Counted from the stretch's first letter, positions 17,166 to 26,597 are shown. The stretch: 58,864 bases of DNA from Bacteroidales bacterium (GCA_029931975.1 JAOZQY010000017.1:1-58864), one strand, 5' to 3'. The notes: a model not told the origin generated them from the letters alone. Made by a program: numbers and translations.

Positions 17166-18245
17166 ATGATTATTTCACCGCGTGCCCCTTGCTCCATGCT
17201 TTTTTTGATGGGCTTTTTATGGCTCGTCCCGTGCTCGCTTTATTCCCAACTGGAGCAGCTGCATGTCCGTCAGGTTGATACAATTACCACTTTCATCGAT
17301 CCCTTTGATGTGACCGATCCCATGCATATCACACTTACTCTTGATTTAAAAAAGTACCAGCGCGAAAAATATAAGGGGGAATATTTGCCGGTCCATTTTC
17401 GCTACGATATCAATGATACCCTGTGTGTGGAAAAAGAAATGCGGCTGAAAGCTCGGGGTACATTCAGGCGAAGTCATTGCAATATGGCCCCTTTCTGGTT
17501 GAATTTCCGGACTGCCGGAGAGAAGGATGAGGGGAGTCCGGCAGCCATTAAGCGGATTAAAATTGTGACTCACTGTAAAGGGTCAGAAGCTTATGAGGAG
17601 TATGTCCTGAAGGAATACCTTTGCTACAGGATTTACAACATCATTTCTCCCATTAGTTACAGGGCCAGGTTGATCAGGATGACCTATGTAGACACGGGAA
17701 GAAAGAACAGAATAACGGGAGGCTGGGCTTTTATGATCGAGCCTGAGAATATGCTGGCACAACGCACCGATGGGATAGTGATCAAGCGGGATGATTTGGG
17801 CTTCAATCGAATGCAGCCAGATAAGTTGGATGTGTTTTCCCTGTTTCAGTATATGGTCGGTAATTCTGATTATTCGGTCTATGGTCGGCACAATGTTAAA
17901 ATTCTGGGGCTTCCCGGTTTCGGAAGTAGAGGATATACGCCGGTACCTTACGATTTCGACTATACAGGTTTGGTGAATACCTACTATGCAGTGCCAGATG
18001 AAAATCTGGGAATCACATCGGTCAGGGAACGTTGTTACCTGGGGCCATGTCGAAACGATGAAGCATTTCTAGCGGCCATTGCACATATCAACCAGTACCG
18101 GGAAGATATATTCCAGCTGGTGAATAGTTTTGAATATCTTGACCAAAAGAATAAAAAGGAGGTCATCACTTACCTGGAGGATTATTTCATTTTAGCCGGA
18201 TCCTTGAATGCCCTTACCTATTCCCTGAAAAGAACCTGCCGATAG
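17166..18245 (+). CDS. Exported CotH-like (kinase-fold) family protein, copy 2
   Basis: About 359 aa and a paralogue of the gene at 10436. The ATG at 17166 is preferred over 17085 or 17127 because it gives a signal peptide (MIISPRAPCSMLFLMGFLWL..SLYSQ). Conserved blocks are the same in order: KARGTFRRSHCNMAPFWLN, KIVTHCKG, YVLKEYLCYRIYN, FMIEPENMLAQR, DYSVYGRHNVKIL, VPYDFDYTGLV and ENLGITSVRERCYLG; it ends RTCR. The resemblance to the CotH kinase-like fold is inferred from pattern. The two copies have the same orientation and flank the leu operon about 6.7 kb apart. Function unknown. Confidence 0.72.
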   Translation: MIISPRAPCSMLFLMGFLWLVPCSLYSQLEQLHVRQVDTITTFIDPFDVTDPMHITLTLDLKKYQREKYKGEYLPVHFRYDINDTLCVEKEMRLKARGTFRRSHCNMAPFWLNFRTAGEKDEGSPAAIKRIKIVTHCKGSEAYEEYVLKEYLCYRIYNIISPISYRARLIRMTYVDTGRKNRITGGWAFMIEPENMLAQRTDGIVIKRDDLGFNRMQPDKLDVFSLFQYMVGNSDYSVYGRHNVKILGLPGFGSRGYTPVPYDFDYTGLVNTYYAVPDENLGITSVRERCYLGPCRNDEAFLAAIAHINQYREDIFQLVNSFEYLDQKNKKEVITYLEDYFILAGSLNALTYSLKRTCR

Positions 18246-18425
18246 TGCGCCTTCAGAATTATCAATTCCTGAGCTTTTTCTAAATCTCTTTTTTAACTGT
18301 TTCTGTTTGGAGGTCCCATTAGCGGGAAGGCCTGAAGTGAACGATCCCTGAAAAGATAAGGCAGAAAAGGGCGATGTTCATATAATATGTGCTAATTTTG
18401 ACGAATTGTTACTAAATATTGCGAT
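18246..18425. other. Spacer with a possible promoter for the aspartate kinase gene
   Basis: 180 bases without a supported gene. TAATTTTG at 18393-18400 fits the TAnnTTTG -7 box and would start transcription about 20 bases before the aspartate kinase ATG; no good -33 box is seen. A short minus-strand frame opens with a signal-like stretch (MNIALFCLIFSG) but stops after 20 codons, and I do not call it a gene. Confidence 0.35.
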
Positions 18426-19811
18426 ATGCTAACAGTTCATAAGATAGGTGGCACTTCCATGTCCAAATTTGAAGATGTGCTTCAAAACATTGTAAAGGGG
18501 CAGGCACAGGGAGGCAATTTTTACGATCGGATTTTTGTGGTTTCGGCTTACAAGCATGTGACTAATTGGTTGCTGGAACATAAAAAGACAGGGGAGCCCG
18601 GGGTGTATGACCTCTTTGTGATAAACAGGGATTACCGTCAGGCTCTGGAGCTTTTGTTTGAAAAACTGATTGCCATCAACCACGAGCTGGAGGGAATCGG
18701 TTTGGATCTGGTGGTGGCCGACGAATTTATCAGAGAGCGGATTGACCAGTGCAGGAACTACCTGGTGAACCTGGAGGGGGTCCTGGCCTCAGGATATGTG
18801 AATAAACAGAATATACTGTTGGCTGCGCGGGAAATTCTGGCATCCATCGGGGAGGCGCATTCGGCATTCAATTCGGTGAATATTTTGAAAAATAACGGCA
18901 TTGATTCCATCTTTGTGGATCTCTGCGGCTTTCATGATGCGGAGTACCTGACCATTGATGAGCGAATAAAACGTGCATTTGCACATATTGATTACTCTTC
19001 TACAGTCCCCATAGCCACCGGCTATACCAAAGGAACCGAAGGAATTATGCGTGAGTTTGACCGTGGTTACTCGGAAGTTACCTTTAGTAAGATCGCTGTG
19101 ACAGTGAAGGCAGACGAAGCGGTGATACATAAGGAATACCATCTCTCCAGTGCCGATCCGGCCATAGTGGGAGTGGAGCACTCAAAACCAGTGGGGGCAA
19201 GCAATTTTAATGTGGCCGATCAGCTGGCCGATATTGGCATGGAGGCGATCCATCCCAAGGCGTCCAAGCCACTGGAGCTAGCCGGGATCAATATACGGAT
19301 CAAGAACACCTTTGAACCGGAACACCCCGGAACATTGATTTCCAACGACTATATGGGAGAGGAATCGCGGGTGGAGATTATCTCGGGAACCGACCAGGTG
19401 ATTGCCCTGGAGGTGCACGATCCCTTTATGGTGGGACAGGTGGGATATGATTTGAACCTGATGAAGGTGATCCAGCGGCATAAGATCTCTTATATATTGA
19501 AGGCTACCAATGCCAACAGCATTACCATGGTCTTCTGGCAAAAGGAGGTATCGGATGGAATGATTACCGAACTCAAGGGGCTCTATCACAAGGTGACGGT
19601 AAAGGAGGCTGCACTGGTATGTGCCATGGGTACCAATATTACTTATCCCGGATCCCTGGCCAAGGCTGCCATGGCACTCTTTGAGGGCGGCGTGAATGTG
19701 GAGGCGGTTTCCCAGTCCCTAATGCAGGTTAATATGCAATTCGTTATTGAGCGGAAAGACTACCACAATGCCATCAGGGTGCTCAACCAGGCACTCTGCG
19801 AGGAGGGATGA
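18426..19811 (+). CDS. Aspartate kinase, Ask_Ect-like
   Basis: 461-aa ATP-dependent kinase making aspartyl phosphate, the entry to lysine, threonine, methionine and, in some species, ectoine synthesis. The N-terminal kinase domain starts TVHKIGGTSMSKFEDVL and has FVVSAYKHVTNWLLEHKKTG, PIATGYTKGTEG (about residue 200) and HPKASKPLELAGI (about 280). Two ACT domains follow (about 320-461), with ALVCAMGTNI and EAVSQSLMQVNMQFVIE. The IGGTSMS start and the LLEHKKTGEPGVYDLF block resemble, from memory, the ectoine-associated Ask_Ect subfamily rather than LysC or ThrA. No ectABC gene is present here. A stand-alone gene. Confidence 0.9.
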   Translation: MLTVHKIGGTSMSKFEDVLQNIVKGQAQGGNFYDRIFVVSAYKHVTNWLLEHKKTGEPGVYDLFVINRDYRQALELLFEKLIAINHELEGIGLDLVVADEFIRERIDQCRNYLVNLEGVLASGYVNKQNILLAAREILASIGEAHSAFNSVNILKNNGIDSIFVDLCGFHDAEYLTIDERIKRAFAHIDYSSTVPIATGYTKGTEGIMREFDRGYSEVTFSKIAVTVKADEAVIHKEYHLSSADPAIVGVEHSKPVGASNFNVADQLADIGMEAIHPKASKPLELAGINIRIKNTFEPEHPGTLISNDYMGEESRVEIISGTDQVIALEVHDPFMVGQVGYDLNLMKVIQRHKISYILKATNANSITMVFWQKEVSDGMITELKGLYHKVTVKEAALVCAMGTNITYPGSLAKAAMALFEGGVNVEAVSQSLMQVNMQFVIERKDYHNAIRVLNQALCEEG

Positions 19812-19863
19812 TAAAACCTTTGCTGACGTTTCTCATCAAAGAAAGAACCATTACACTACAGGA

Positions 19864-20585
19864 ATGACCTTAACCAAGACAACCTTAAGCAAAGTTGCTC
19901 TATTCATTATGTGCTTTTTTATCTCTTTTTCACTGCCAGGTCAGGAGGTGGAGACCGATAGTTCGGTACAGAGAGAGGACGGCCTCCGCATATTTATTGA
20001 CTGCGAGCGTTGCGATATGAATTATATACGCGACAAGGTTTCCTACGTGAACTATGTAAGGGATGTGAAGGAAGCTCAGCTATATATACTGGAAACCAGA
20101 GAGACAACCGGAAGTGGTGGAAGAAAATATACCTATACTTTTGTGGGTCAGCAGGAATTCGCCGGACAGAATGATACCCTTGTCTATTCGAGCCGGCCCG
20201 ATGATTCCAGGGACTACCAAAGAATCTGGAGGACACAGATGCTGAAAATGGGACTGATGCCCTACGTGGCAAATCGGCCTCAGCTTCGAAAATAACCCAT
20301 GACTGGAAAATTGAACTCGATTTTGATCATCGTTATACCAGGACCAAATATACCTATGATGACACCCTCTATACCAACGATAAAAGTTACCAGGGCCTGG
20401 AACTGCTGGTGGTGAAAAGCCTGGGGGAACACTGGTCGGCCGGCTTGAAAAGCGAACAACGCTCTTCATCCTACAACAATATCCGACTTTCTGTGGACCT
20501 CTTGCCTTCCTTAGAGTATAATATCTTCCACGCTTCGGGAACGGCAGAAGACGGTTTTTCTAAAGGCAGAATAGTAGAATTATAG
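19864..20585 (+). pseudogene. Eroded outer-membrane/exported protein gene
   Basis: The first part (19864-20295) encodes a signal peptide (ALFIMCFFISFSLPGQ) and the start of a known Bacteroidota type: LRIFIDCERCDMNYIRDKV, VNYVRDVKEAQLYIL and QMLKMGLMPYVAN, ending in a TAA. In another frame, from about 20280, the sequence resumes as coding: ITHDWKIELDFDHRYTRTKY, LLVVKSLGEHWSAGLKSE and LPSLEYNIF. It then drifts to a stop at 20583-20585. Intact relatives, as I recall them, have a long stretch between the two pieces and a beta-barrel afterwards, so at least two deletions with a frame change have occurred. The tail meets the opposing Ldh_2 remnant with a 6-base overlap. Confidence 0.68.
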
Positions 20586-21060
20586 CTTGATTATCTCCTT
20601 CCAGAGCTCCTCATTCATGCCTTCCAAATAGGCCAGGGTCTCTTCTACCAGGTAAGTACACTGCTCAGTGTTCATATGACGATTAATATCTATCGCTATA
20701 AAAACCTGGAAAGGATCTGCTTCGATTCCAGGATTTCACCAGGGTTCTTTGTGAGTTCCTTTCCGTACAAAATATGGCATTGGAGATGCCCGCTCTCTGT
20801 AAACCATCCTACTGTTCAAGGGCATTGAAACCCTGTTTCAGTTCTGGCTCTATACCAGGCAGGACTTTACCATTTTTTACATTACCAATAAATCGGGGGA
20901 AACGGTTGATTCCATGAGAAAATACACCGTCGATACTTGTTTCAGCAAACACCTTTGCTATAGCTGCTGCCTGGTTTTAAGGAAATCCATATTTCAGAAG
21001 GATCTCTCCGAATTTGCTCTTTAGTGTTTGAAAGTCTATGATTATCTCAAAACAGTACTT
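20580..21060 (-). pseudogene. Remnant of an Ldh_2-family malate/L-lactate dehydrogenase gene
   Basis: The minus strand from about 21060 reads IIIDFQTLKSKFGEILLKYG, then after a TAA (20977-20979) QAAAIAKVFAETSIDGVFSH, GINRFPRFIGNVKNGKVLPG and IEPELKQGFNALEQ. A TAG (20809-20811) then sits where family members have Trp of the WDG motif, followed by DGLQRAGISNAIFCTER. This is the N-terminal third of an Ldh_2 (YlbC/DlgD-like) NAD(P)-dependent oxidoreductase. In another frame, with a TGA at 20736-20738, the C terminus follows (PFQVFIAIDINRHMN, VEETLAYLEGMNEELWKE) to a TAA at 20580. About 200 central residues are missing. Clearly non-functional. Confidence 0.78.
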
Positions 21061-21219
21061 AAGGAGTAAGCCCGGCTATCAGGATGATGGCTATATTTCT
21101 AAGCTTTTCCATATTCCTTTCTCTTTTTGAGACAAGTCCCGGTACAAAAAGTTGCAGGATCGGGAGACGAAACCATAAATTCTTTTATATCTTCAAGCCC
21201 TGTTTTAAACCCCCAAATC

Positions 21220-21873
21220 ATGAGACGGCACAGCATTTGTGTGATATTTTTTTTTCTTAGCCTCATTCTGGCAGTGATGGGCTGTAAAGGTAAACCCCTT
21301 GGTGAGAGAGTGAAGGCAGAGGACTTGAAGACAGAGGAGAGCAAGAAGGAGGAGTGGCATATGATCGACGAACCTGCTAAGGGGCAGGTGGGCCCGGTCG
21401 AAGAGGAGGCTTTCCGTCAGGCAGCATTTGAAGGGGAACTGGAGAATGTGAAAGCACTGCTAAATCAGGGAGTGGATTGCAATGTTGCAGATCAGGAAGG
21501 ACATACTGCATTGATGTTTGCGGCATTTAACGGTTATTCGGATGTGGTAGGTCACCTTATTGAAATCGGAGCTGTGGTGGATCAGCGCGATATGATGGAT
21601 CGTACCGCTCTGCTTTACGGGGCAACCGGGCCCTTTCCTGAAACCGTAAAAATCCTGCTGGATAAGGGAGCCAATCCTAATGCCTTGGATTCTAATGAAC
21701 ACTTTTCCCCGCTGATGCATGCGGCTGCTGAGGGTCACCTGGAGGTGGTGAAGCTATTGCTCAAATATGGAGCAGACAGATCATTAAAAGACATTGATGG
21801 GGATGATGCCTCCTCCTTTGCGCTGCAGGCCGGCCATATGCATGTGGTAGAATACCTGAAACTGGCAGAGTAA
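21220..21873 (+). CDS. Ankyrin-repeat lipoprotein
   Basis: About 217 aa. The ATG at 21220 gives a lipoprotein signal (ICVIFFFLSLILAVMGC, Cys about residue 21); an ATG at 21127 would place it internally. After a charged linker come four or five ankyrin repeats from about residue 75: AAFEGELENVKALLNQGVD, HTALMFAAFNGYSDVVGHLI, TALLYGATGPFPETVKILLD and SPLMHAAAEGHLEVVKLLLK, then a last partial repeat. It probably sits in a membrane facing the periplasm and binds a protein partner. No partner gene is obvious; upstream are two eroded genes. Confidence 0.86.
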   Translation: MRRHSICVIFFFLSLILAVMGCKGKPLGERVKAEDLKTEESKKEEWHMIDEPAKGQVGPVEEEAFRQAAFEGELENVKALLNQGVDCNVADQEGHTALMFAAFNGYSDVVGHLIEIGAVVDQRDMMDRTALLYGATGPFPETVKILLDKGANPNALDSNEHFSPLMHAAAEGHLEVVKLLLKYGADRSLKDIDGDDASSFALQAGHMHVVEYLKLAE

Positions 21874-21941
21874 TTAAACCTTCTTTGGTTTAGATAGTCG
21901 AAATAGGGATTGGCCTGGAATTAAATAACAAGATTCATCAA

Positions 21942-22685
21942 ATGAAATTTGGTGTAGTAAAGGCTGTTGCTACAGCCATTTTTTTCATATGTATGATTCA
22001 GCTACCCCTGTGGGGGCAGCAGGCTGCTGTGAATTCTCCCCGGGGCTACGCTGGACTTGTGGTAGGTGCCTATGGCCAGGACCAGGAACTGGTTAATGGA
22101 ATGCAGTACTACGATCGCCATTCACGCAGTCTGGGACACCCTTACCTTTTAGAGGGTTGGGTGCATCAGGGCTCGGTTACTATCCGCCACCATCTGTATG
22201 ATAATGTAATGCTTCGCTATGATATACATGCCCAACAGGTAGAAGTTGAATACCGGACCATGAATGGAGCACTTAATCAGGTAATCCTGGTTTGTGACCG
22301 GGTAAATGAATTTACCATCGGAACTATGCATTTTCGGAACTTGAATCTGGAGGAATCACAGGAGTTTTTCCAGATGATTGGCGAGGACAGATTGATCCTC
22401 TACATTCGGTGGAAGAAGAAACTGGTTCCGGTCAGTGGGAATTCCAGTTTCATTGAGGAGTTCACAGCTCCCAAGCGATCCTACCTCCTTCAACTGGATG
22501 GATCCATTGCAGCCTTTAAAAACAAGAAGAGCCTTGTTAAGCTATTTCCGGATCAGATGCAAAAGCAGCTCAAGAGGCTAATCCGAACCAATCACCTGGT
22601 CCTGCGGACAGCCACCCCGGAGCAATTGGAGCTCTTCATTTTTGCTGCTTCTGACCTTATTAATAGAGGGGCCCATCCATGGTAA
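21942..22685 (+). CDS. Exported protein of unknown function
   Basis: 247 aa with a signal peptide (VKAVATAIFFICMIQLPLWG/QQ). The mature part contains GYAGLVVGAYGQDQELVNG, HPYLLEGWVHQGSVTIRH, LYDNVMLRYDIHAQQVEVEY and APKRSYLLQLDGSIAAFKN, and is rich in predicted strands; the C-terminal 60 residues look helical (LVKLFPDQMQKQLKRLIR). I do not recognise the family. Its end overlaps the start of the TonB receptor gene by 7 bases (ATGGTAA), so it is translationally coupled and is probably a periplasmic or surface partner of that uptake system. Confidence 0.72.
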   Translation: MKFGVVKAVATAIFFICMIQLPLWGQQAAVNSPRGYAGLVVGAYGQDQELVNGMQYYDRHSRSLGHPYLLEGWVHQGSVTIRHHLYDNVMLRYDIHAQQVEVEYRTMNGALNQVILVCDRVNEFTIGTMHFRNLNLEESQEFFQMIGEDRLILYIRWKKKLVPVSGNSSFIEEFTAPKRSYLLQLDGSIAAFKNKKSLVKLFPDQMQKQLKRLIRTNHLVLRTATPEQLELFIFAASDLINRGAHPW

Positions 22686-25462
22686 GAGAGCTGTTCGCTA
22701 TCCTGTTCATCATCTTCCTGTCTTCTCTTTACCTGGAGGCACAGGATTCGGATGATGTGCTTTTTAGTGGTGAATTCCAGGATGTCCCCTTTGAACAGTT
22801 TGTGGACGCGGTGGAGCAAGAGACAGGGGTGACTTTTTACTTTCTGGACAGCTGGGTTCAGGGTATCAGGGTCACCGTTTCGGGCAATGAGATCTCTTTG
22901 TGCCACATCTTGAAATCTACTCTGCTTCCTGCCGGCCTCTATGTTTATCTGGAGGGTGGAGGCGTTTACCTGACACAACAACAACTGATCCACAGGCTCC
23001 CCGATTATACGGGGAGGGCAGATGAATCCGATCTGCTAAATGAGGGAAATTCCGGGGTGAGTACTGCCGAACAACGGTATATAGATGGTCGCAAAGCAGG
23101 AATGCTGGAGACCATCACGGTGGGAAGCAGGTCACCGGGTGAAGGAAAGAATGTGGCAGTACTTCATGGAAAGATTACAGACCTGGAGACAGGTGATCCG
23201 CTGATAGGGGCGACCGTCTATTTTGAAGAAATAAAAAAGGGTGCGGCCACCGATGTGGACGGCCGCTTCAGTTTTGTGATCCGACCAGGTAAATATACCG
23301 TTGAGTTTAAATGCATGGGTATGGAGGATAAACTCAATAATATGGAGGTATTCTCCGGGGGTGACCTTTCCATCACCATGGAAAAGAGCGTGATTGCACT
23401 AAGCGAAGTAGTGGTTCATGCCAACAGGTATCACAATGTGAAGGGTACGCAGATGGGGTTTGACCGGCTGAATTACAAGGTAATGAAAGAGGTTCCCGTG
23501 GTTATGGGAGAGAAGGATGTGCTGAAGGTGATACAGATGCTTCCGGGTGTGCAGTCGGTCGGAGAGGGCGCCGCCGGATTCAATGTGCGTGGCAGTGCAG
23601 CCGATCAGAACATGATCTATATTAACAAGGTGCCGGTATATAACAGCTCCCATCTCTTTGGTTTTTTTACTTCCTTCAGCTCCGATATTGTTAAAGATTT
23701 CACCCTGTATAAGAGTAACCTGCCAGCCTCCCTCGGGGGTCGGCTCGCTTCGTTTTTTGATATTACATGCAAGCAGGGGAATATGAATCGCTATACTGCA
23801 CACGGAGGGATCAGTCCTGTCACGGGTCGGCTCTCTTTGGAGGGCCCCATCAAAAAAGGAAAAAGTTCTTTTATTCTTGCCGGACGGTCCTCTTACTCCG
23901 ACTGGATTCTGAAACGACTGGAAGATCCGCAATTAAGGGAAAGTAAAACCAATTTTTATGACCTGTCGGGAGCCCTTTCCTGGGAGCCCGGTGAAAAAAC
24001 ACTTATAAAAGCCTTTGGGTATTACAGCAATGATAAATTTTCGCTGGGGACCACCAACGATTATGCTTACTCTAATGCGGGGGGATCTCTGAATATAAGG
24101 CACAGGCTGAGTGACAGGGTGACGGGCGACCTGGCCTTTGTATACGGTACCTACGAGTTTGAAACGGTCGATAAAACGGTGGCCTCCGAAGCCTGGACCC
24201 AGAAATACCGGATCGACCATTATGAAGCTAAACTGGATATGACATGGCTCTCTCTGGGTAAGCATAAACTCACTTTTGGAGGCAATGGCATCCTGTACAA
24301 TCTGAACAGGGGATCGATATTGCCCTACGGGGACTTTTCTATGAGAGCACCGGTTGAACTTGGACTTGATAATGGTGTGGAGACTGCCGTTTATCTTGCC
24401 GATGAGATCTCCCTGACACCGCGTCTGACCTTTTACGGGGGGATACGATATGCTCTCTTTATGTCTTTGGGCCCGGGCGAGGTCATGGTTTACGGAGAGG
24501 GCCTATCCCACCAGTCAGGCAATGTGGTGGATGTGCTGGATCCGGAGCCCTTTGAAGTAGTGAAAACCTATTCAAGTCTCGAACCCAGGGCTTCTTTGAA
24601 CCTGATGTTGGGCGCCAATAATTCGCTGAAGTTTTCTTACAACAGGGTGAAGCAGTTTCTGTTTATGCTCAGCAATACCCTGGCTATTTCACCTACCGAT
24701 CAGTGGAAACTGGTGGATTACAACATTACACCTCCTATGGTGGATCAGCTCTCACTGGGGTTTTACCAGGATTTTCCAAGGGGCGGGGTCAACACATCCA
24801 TCGAGTTCTACTATAAGAAACTTGAAAATGTGGTGGATTATCGGGATGGCGCGAATTTTATCAGCACAGCCCATGTGGAAACAGTCACCCTCCAGGGTAC
24901 ACAGGAGGCCTATGGAATGGAAGCGCTGTTCAGAAAGAGTGCAGGAAAGATCAGTGGCTGGGTGGCTTACAGCTATTCGCGTTCAATGATGCAGGTTGCT
25001 TCGCAGATTCCGGGAGAAAATATTAATATGGGAAATCCCTATCCCTCCAATTTTGACCGGCCCCACAACCTGAGCGTGGTAAGCAACCTGAAACTGAATC
25101 GGAGGCTCAGTCTTTCGGCCAATATGGTTTATTCCACCGGACGCCCGGTTACTTATCCTGTATCAATATTTTATGTGGAGAATTTGCAGTTTGTGGATTA
25201 TTCAGACAGGAATGCTTACCGGATACCCGACTATTTCCGGCTCGATCTATCCATCAACCTGGAGGGTAACTTGAGAGAGCGAAAGTTATTTCATTCTTAC
25301 TGGATGCTCAATTTTTACAATGTGACGGGCAGGAGAAATGCCTATTCGGTGTATTTTCAGAACGACGAGGGAACGATTAATGGATACAAACTTTCTATTT
25401 TCGGGCAGACCATCATCACCCTGTCGTGGAACTTTAAATTAGGGAACTATGCCAGTGAATAG
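22679..25462 (+). CDS. TonB-dependent receptor with STN and carboxypeptidase-regulatory domains
   Basis: 927-aa outer-membrane receptor. Signal peptide about 1-21 (ending LEAQ). An STN (secretin/TonB N-terminal) domain spans about 25-105 (DVPFEQFVDAVEQETGVTF), a CarboxypepD-regulatory-like domain about 158-245 (ITDLETGDPLIGATVYFEE), and a plug about 250-370 (KVIQMLPGVQSVGEGAAGFN). A 22-strand barrel makes up the rest. STN domains usually talk to a FecR-type anti-sigma factor, but none is encoded here. It overlaps the DUF4249 gene by 14 bases. The unit exported protein/receptor/DUF4249/MG2-like looks like one operon importing an unknown substrate. Confidence 0.9.
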   Translation: MVRELFAILFIIFLSSLYLEAQDSDDVLFSGEFQDVPFEQFVDAVEQETGVTFYFLDSWVQGIRVTVSGNEISLCHILKSTLLPAGLYVYLEGGGVYLTQQQLIHRLPDYTGRADESDLLNEGNSGVSTAEQRYIDGRKAGMLETITVGSRSPGEGKNVAVLHGKITDLETGDPLIGATVYFEEIKKGAATDVDGRFSFVIRPGKYTVEFKCMGMEDKLNNMEVFSGGDLSITMEKSVIALSEVVVHANRYHNVKGTQMGFDRLNYKVMKEVPVVMGEKDVLKVIQMLPGVQSVGEGAAGFNVRGSAADQNMIYINKVPVYNSSHLFGFFTSFSSDIVKDFTLYKSNLPASLGGRLASFFDITCKQGNMNRYTAHGGISPVTGRLSLEGPIKKGKSSFILAGRSSYSDWILKRLEDPQLRESKTNFYDLSGALSWEPGEKTLIKAFGYYSNDKFSLGTTNDYAYSNAGGSLNIRHRLSDRVTGDLAFVYGTYEFETVDKTVASEAWTQKYRIDHYEAKLDMTWLSLGKHKLTFGGNGILYNLNRGSILPYGDFSMRAPVELGLDNGVETAVYLADEISLTPRLTFYGGIRYALFMSLGPGEVMVYGEGLSHQSGNVVDVLDPEPFEVVKTYSSLEPRASLNLMLGANNSLKFSYNRVKQFLFMLSNTLAISPTDQWKLVDYNITPPMVDQLSLGFYQDFPRGGVNTSIEFYYKKLENVVDYRDGANFISTAHVETVTLQGTQEAYGMEALFRKSAGKISGWVAYSYSRSMMQVASQIPGENINMGNPYPSNFDRPHNLSVVSNLKLNRRLSLSANMVYSTGRPVTYPVSIFYVENLQFVDYSDRNAYRIPDYFRLDLSINLEGNLRERKLFHSYWMLNFYNVTGRRNAYSVYFQNDEGTINGYKLSIFGQTIITLSWNFKLGNYASE

Positions 25463-26597
25463 GAAATACATCATACTATTATTGATGCTGATCCTTGCCT
25501 CCTGCATTGATCCTTTCGAACCTCTCATCGAAGAGCGGCAGGAGTTGACGGTGATTGATGGGGTAATTACGGACCAGCCCGGAATCCACCAGGTGAGGGT
25601 GTCGCGTTCGACCCCCTATAACGATCCCTCCTTTATGCCGGTGCAGGGATGCGTGGTGACCGTAGAAGATGAACAGGGTAATCTGGAACATTATACAGAG
25701 AACTGGAATACCCCTGGGGTTTATGAGGTTTGGCTGGATGAACCTTTCCTGGGAGTTGGGAAATCCTATGCACTTTATGTGGTAGGCCCGAATGGTACTC
25801 TATACCAATCTGATTATGATACCCTGCTGGCATGTCCACCGGTCGATTCGATATATTATGAAGTTAATAGTATTTATGATCCGGGAGCCGACAAGAGTTA
25901 TGAGGGGCTTCAATTCTATAACAATGTAATCGGTGAGAATGGAGGATGTGGAAATTTCCGATGGAAACTTACGGAGAGCTGGGAGTACCATTCCCCCTAT
26001 ACAAGTGACTATATATGGATGTATGGTTATTTATATTCTTTGCTGGAGGATACGGTTTCGACCTGCTATCTCACAGAGCCCATCTCTACGGTTTACGCGG
26101 CCTCCACGGATCTGCTTTCTGAAAACCGGCTGCTTAAGAATAGACTGAATTATGTATCCAACCAGACGCCCCGGCTGGGGATTCGTTACAGCCTGTTGGT
26201 GGAACAGCAATCTCTCAGCGGGCAGGCCTACAGGTATTGGAATGAACTGAAGGCCCAGTCTGATCAGTCCGCCAGCCTGTATGAGACACAGCCTGCCAGC
26301 GTACTTGGGAATATCTACAATTACAACTCCAACGAGAAGGTACTGGGATGCTTCTATGCCACCCAGATTCAGGAGAAGAGGGTCTTCGTTGAGGTGGAGG
26401 AACTTGATTTTACAGTTGGATTTTATACCTGCGTACTCGATACCATACAGGACTTCAATAGTTTTGTGCCTGAAAACTACTATTACCTGTTTTCTCTGGC
26501 TCCGTTACCACCTGGACCACCCTGGTTAAAAGGTCCCAAAAGATGTTTTGACTGTACCCAGTGGGGTGGTGAGAATAAAAAACCTGATTTCTGGTAG
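25449..26597 (+). CDS. DUF4249 lipoprotein partner of the TonB receptor
   Basis: 382 aa. Lipoprotein signal MPVNRKYIILLLMLILASC (Cys19) followed by IDPFEPL, the usual start of DUF4249 proteins. An N-terminal Ig-like domain contains LTVIDGVITDQPGIHQVRVSRS and VTVEDEQGNLEHYTEN. The C-terminal part is long and beta-rich, ending CFDCTQWGG..KPDFW, also typical. DUF4249 genes commonly follow TonB receptors of this kind and are thought to act as surface or periplasmic companions, like SusD analogues, but no biochemical role is established. It overlaps the receptor gene, and the following gene starts on the next base after its stop. Confidence 0.85.
   Translation: MPVNRKYIILLLMLILASCIDPFEPLIEERQELTVIDGVITDQPGIHQVRVSRSTPYNDPSFMPVQGCVVTVEDEQGNLEHYTENWNTPGVYEVWLDEPFLGVGKSYALYVVGPNGTLYQSDYDTLLACPPVDSIYYEVNSIYDPGADKSYEGLQFYNNVIGENGGCGNFRWKLTESWEYHSPYTSDYIWMYGYLYSLLEDTVSTCYLTEPISTVYAASTDLLSENRLLKNRLNYVSNQTPRLGIRYSLLVEQQSLSGQAYRYWNELKAQSDQSASLYETQPASVLGNIYNYNSNEKVLGCFYATQIQEKRVFVEVEELDFTVGFYTCVLDTIQDFNSFVPENYYYLFSLAPLPPGPPWLKGPKRCFDCTQWGGENKKPDFW

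Noticed and set aside
18246-18425. Minus-strand frame starting MNIALFCLIFSG as a small secreted peptide or gene scar
   Set aside because: Stops after 20 codons, has no clear cleavage site and no recognisable continuation.
21061-21219. Plus-strand frame from the ATG near 21093 (MAIFLSFSIFLSLFE) as another orphan signal peptide
   Set aside because: It runs on in frame through the start of the ankyrin gene without a cleavage site or similarity; more likely chance.
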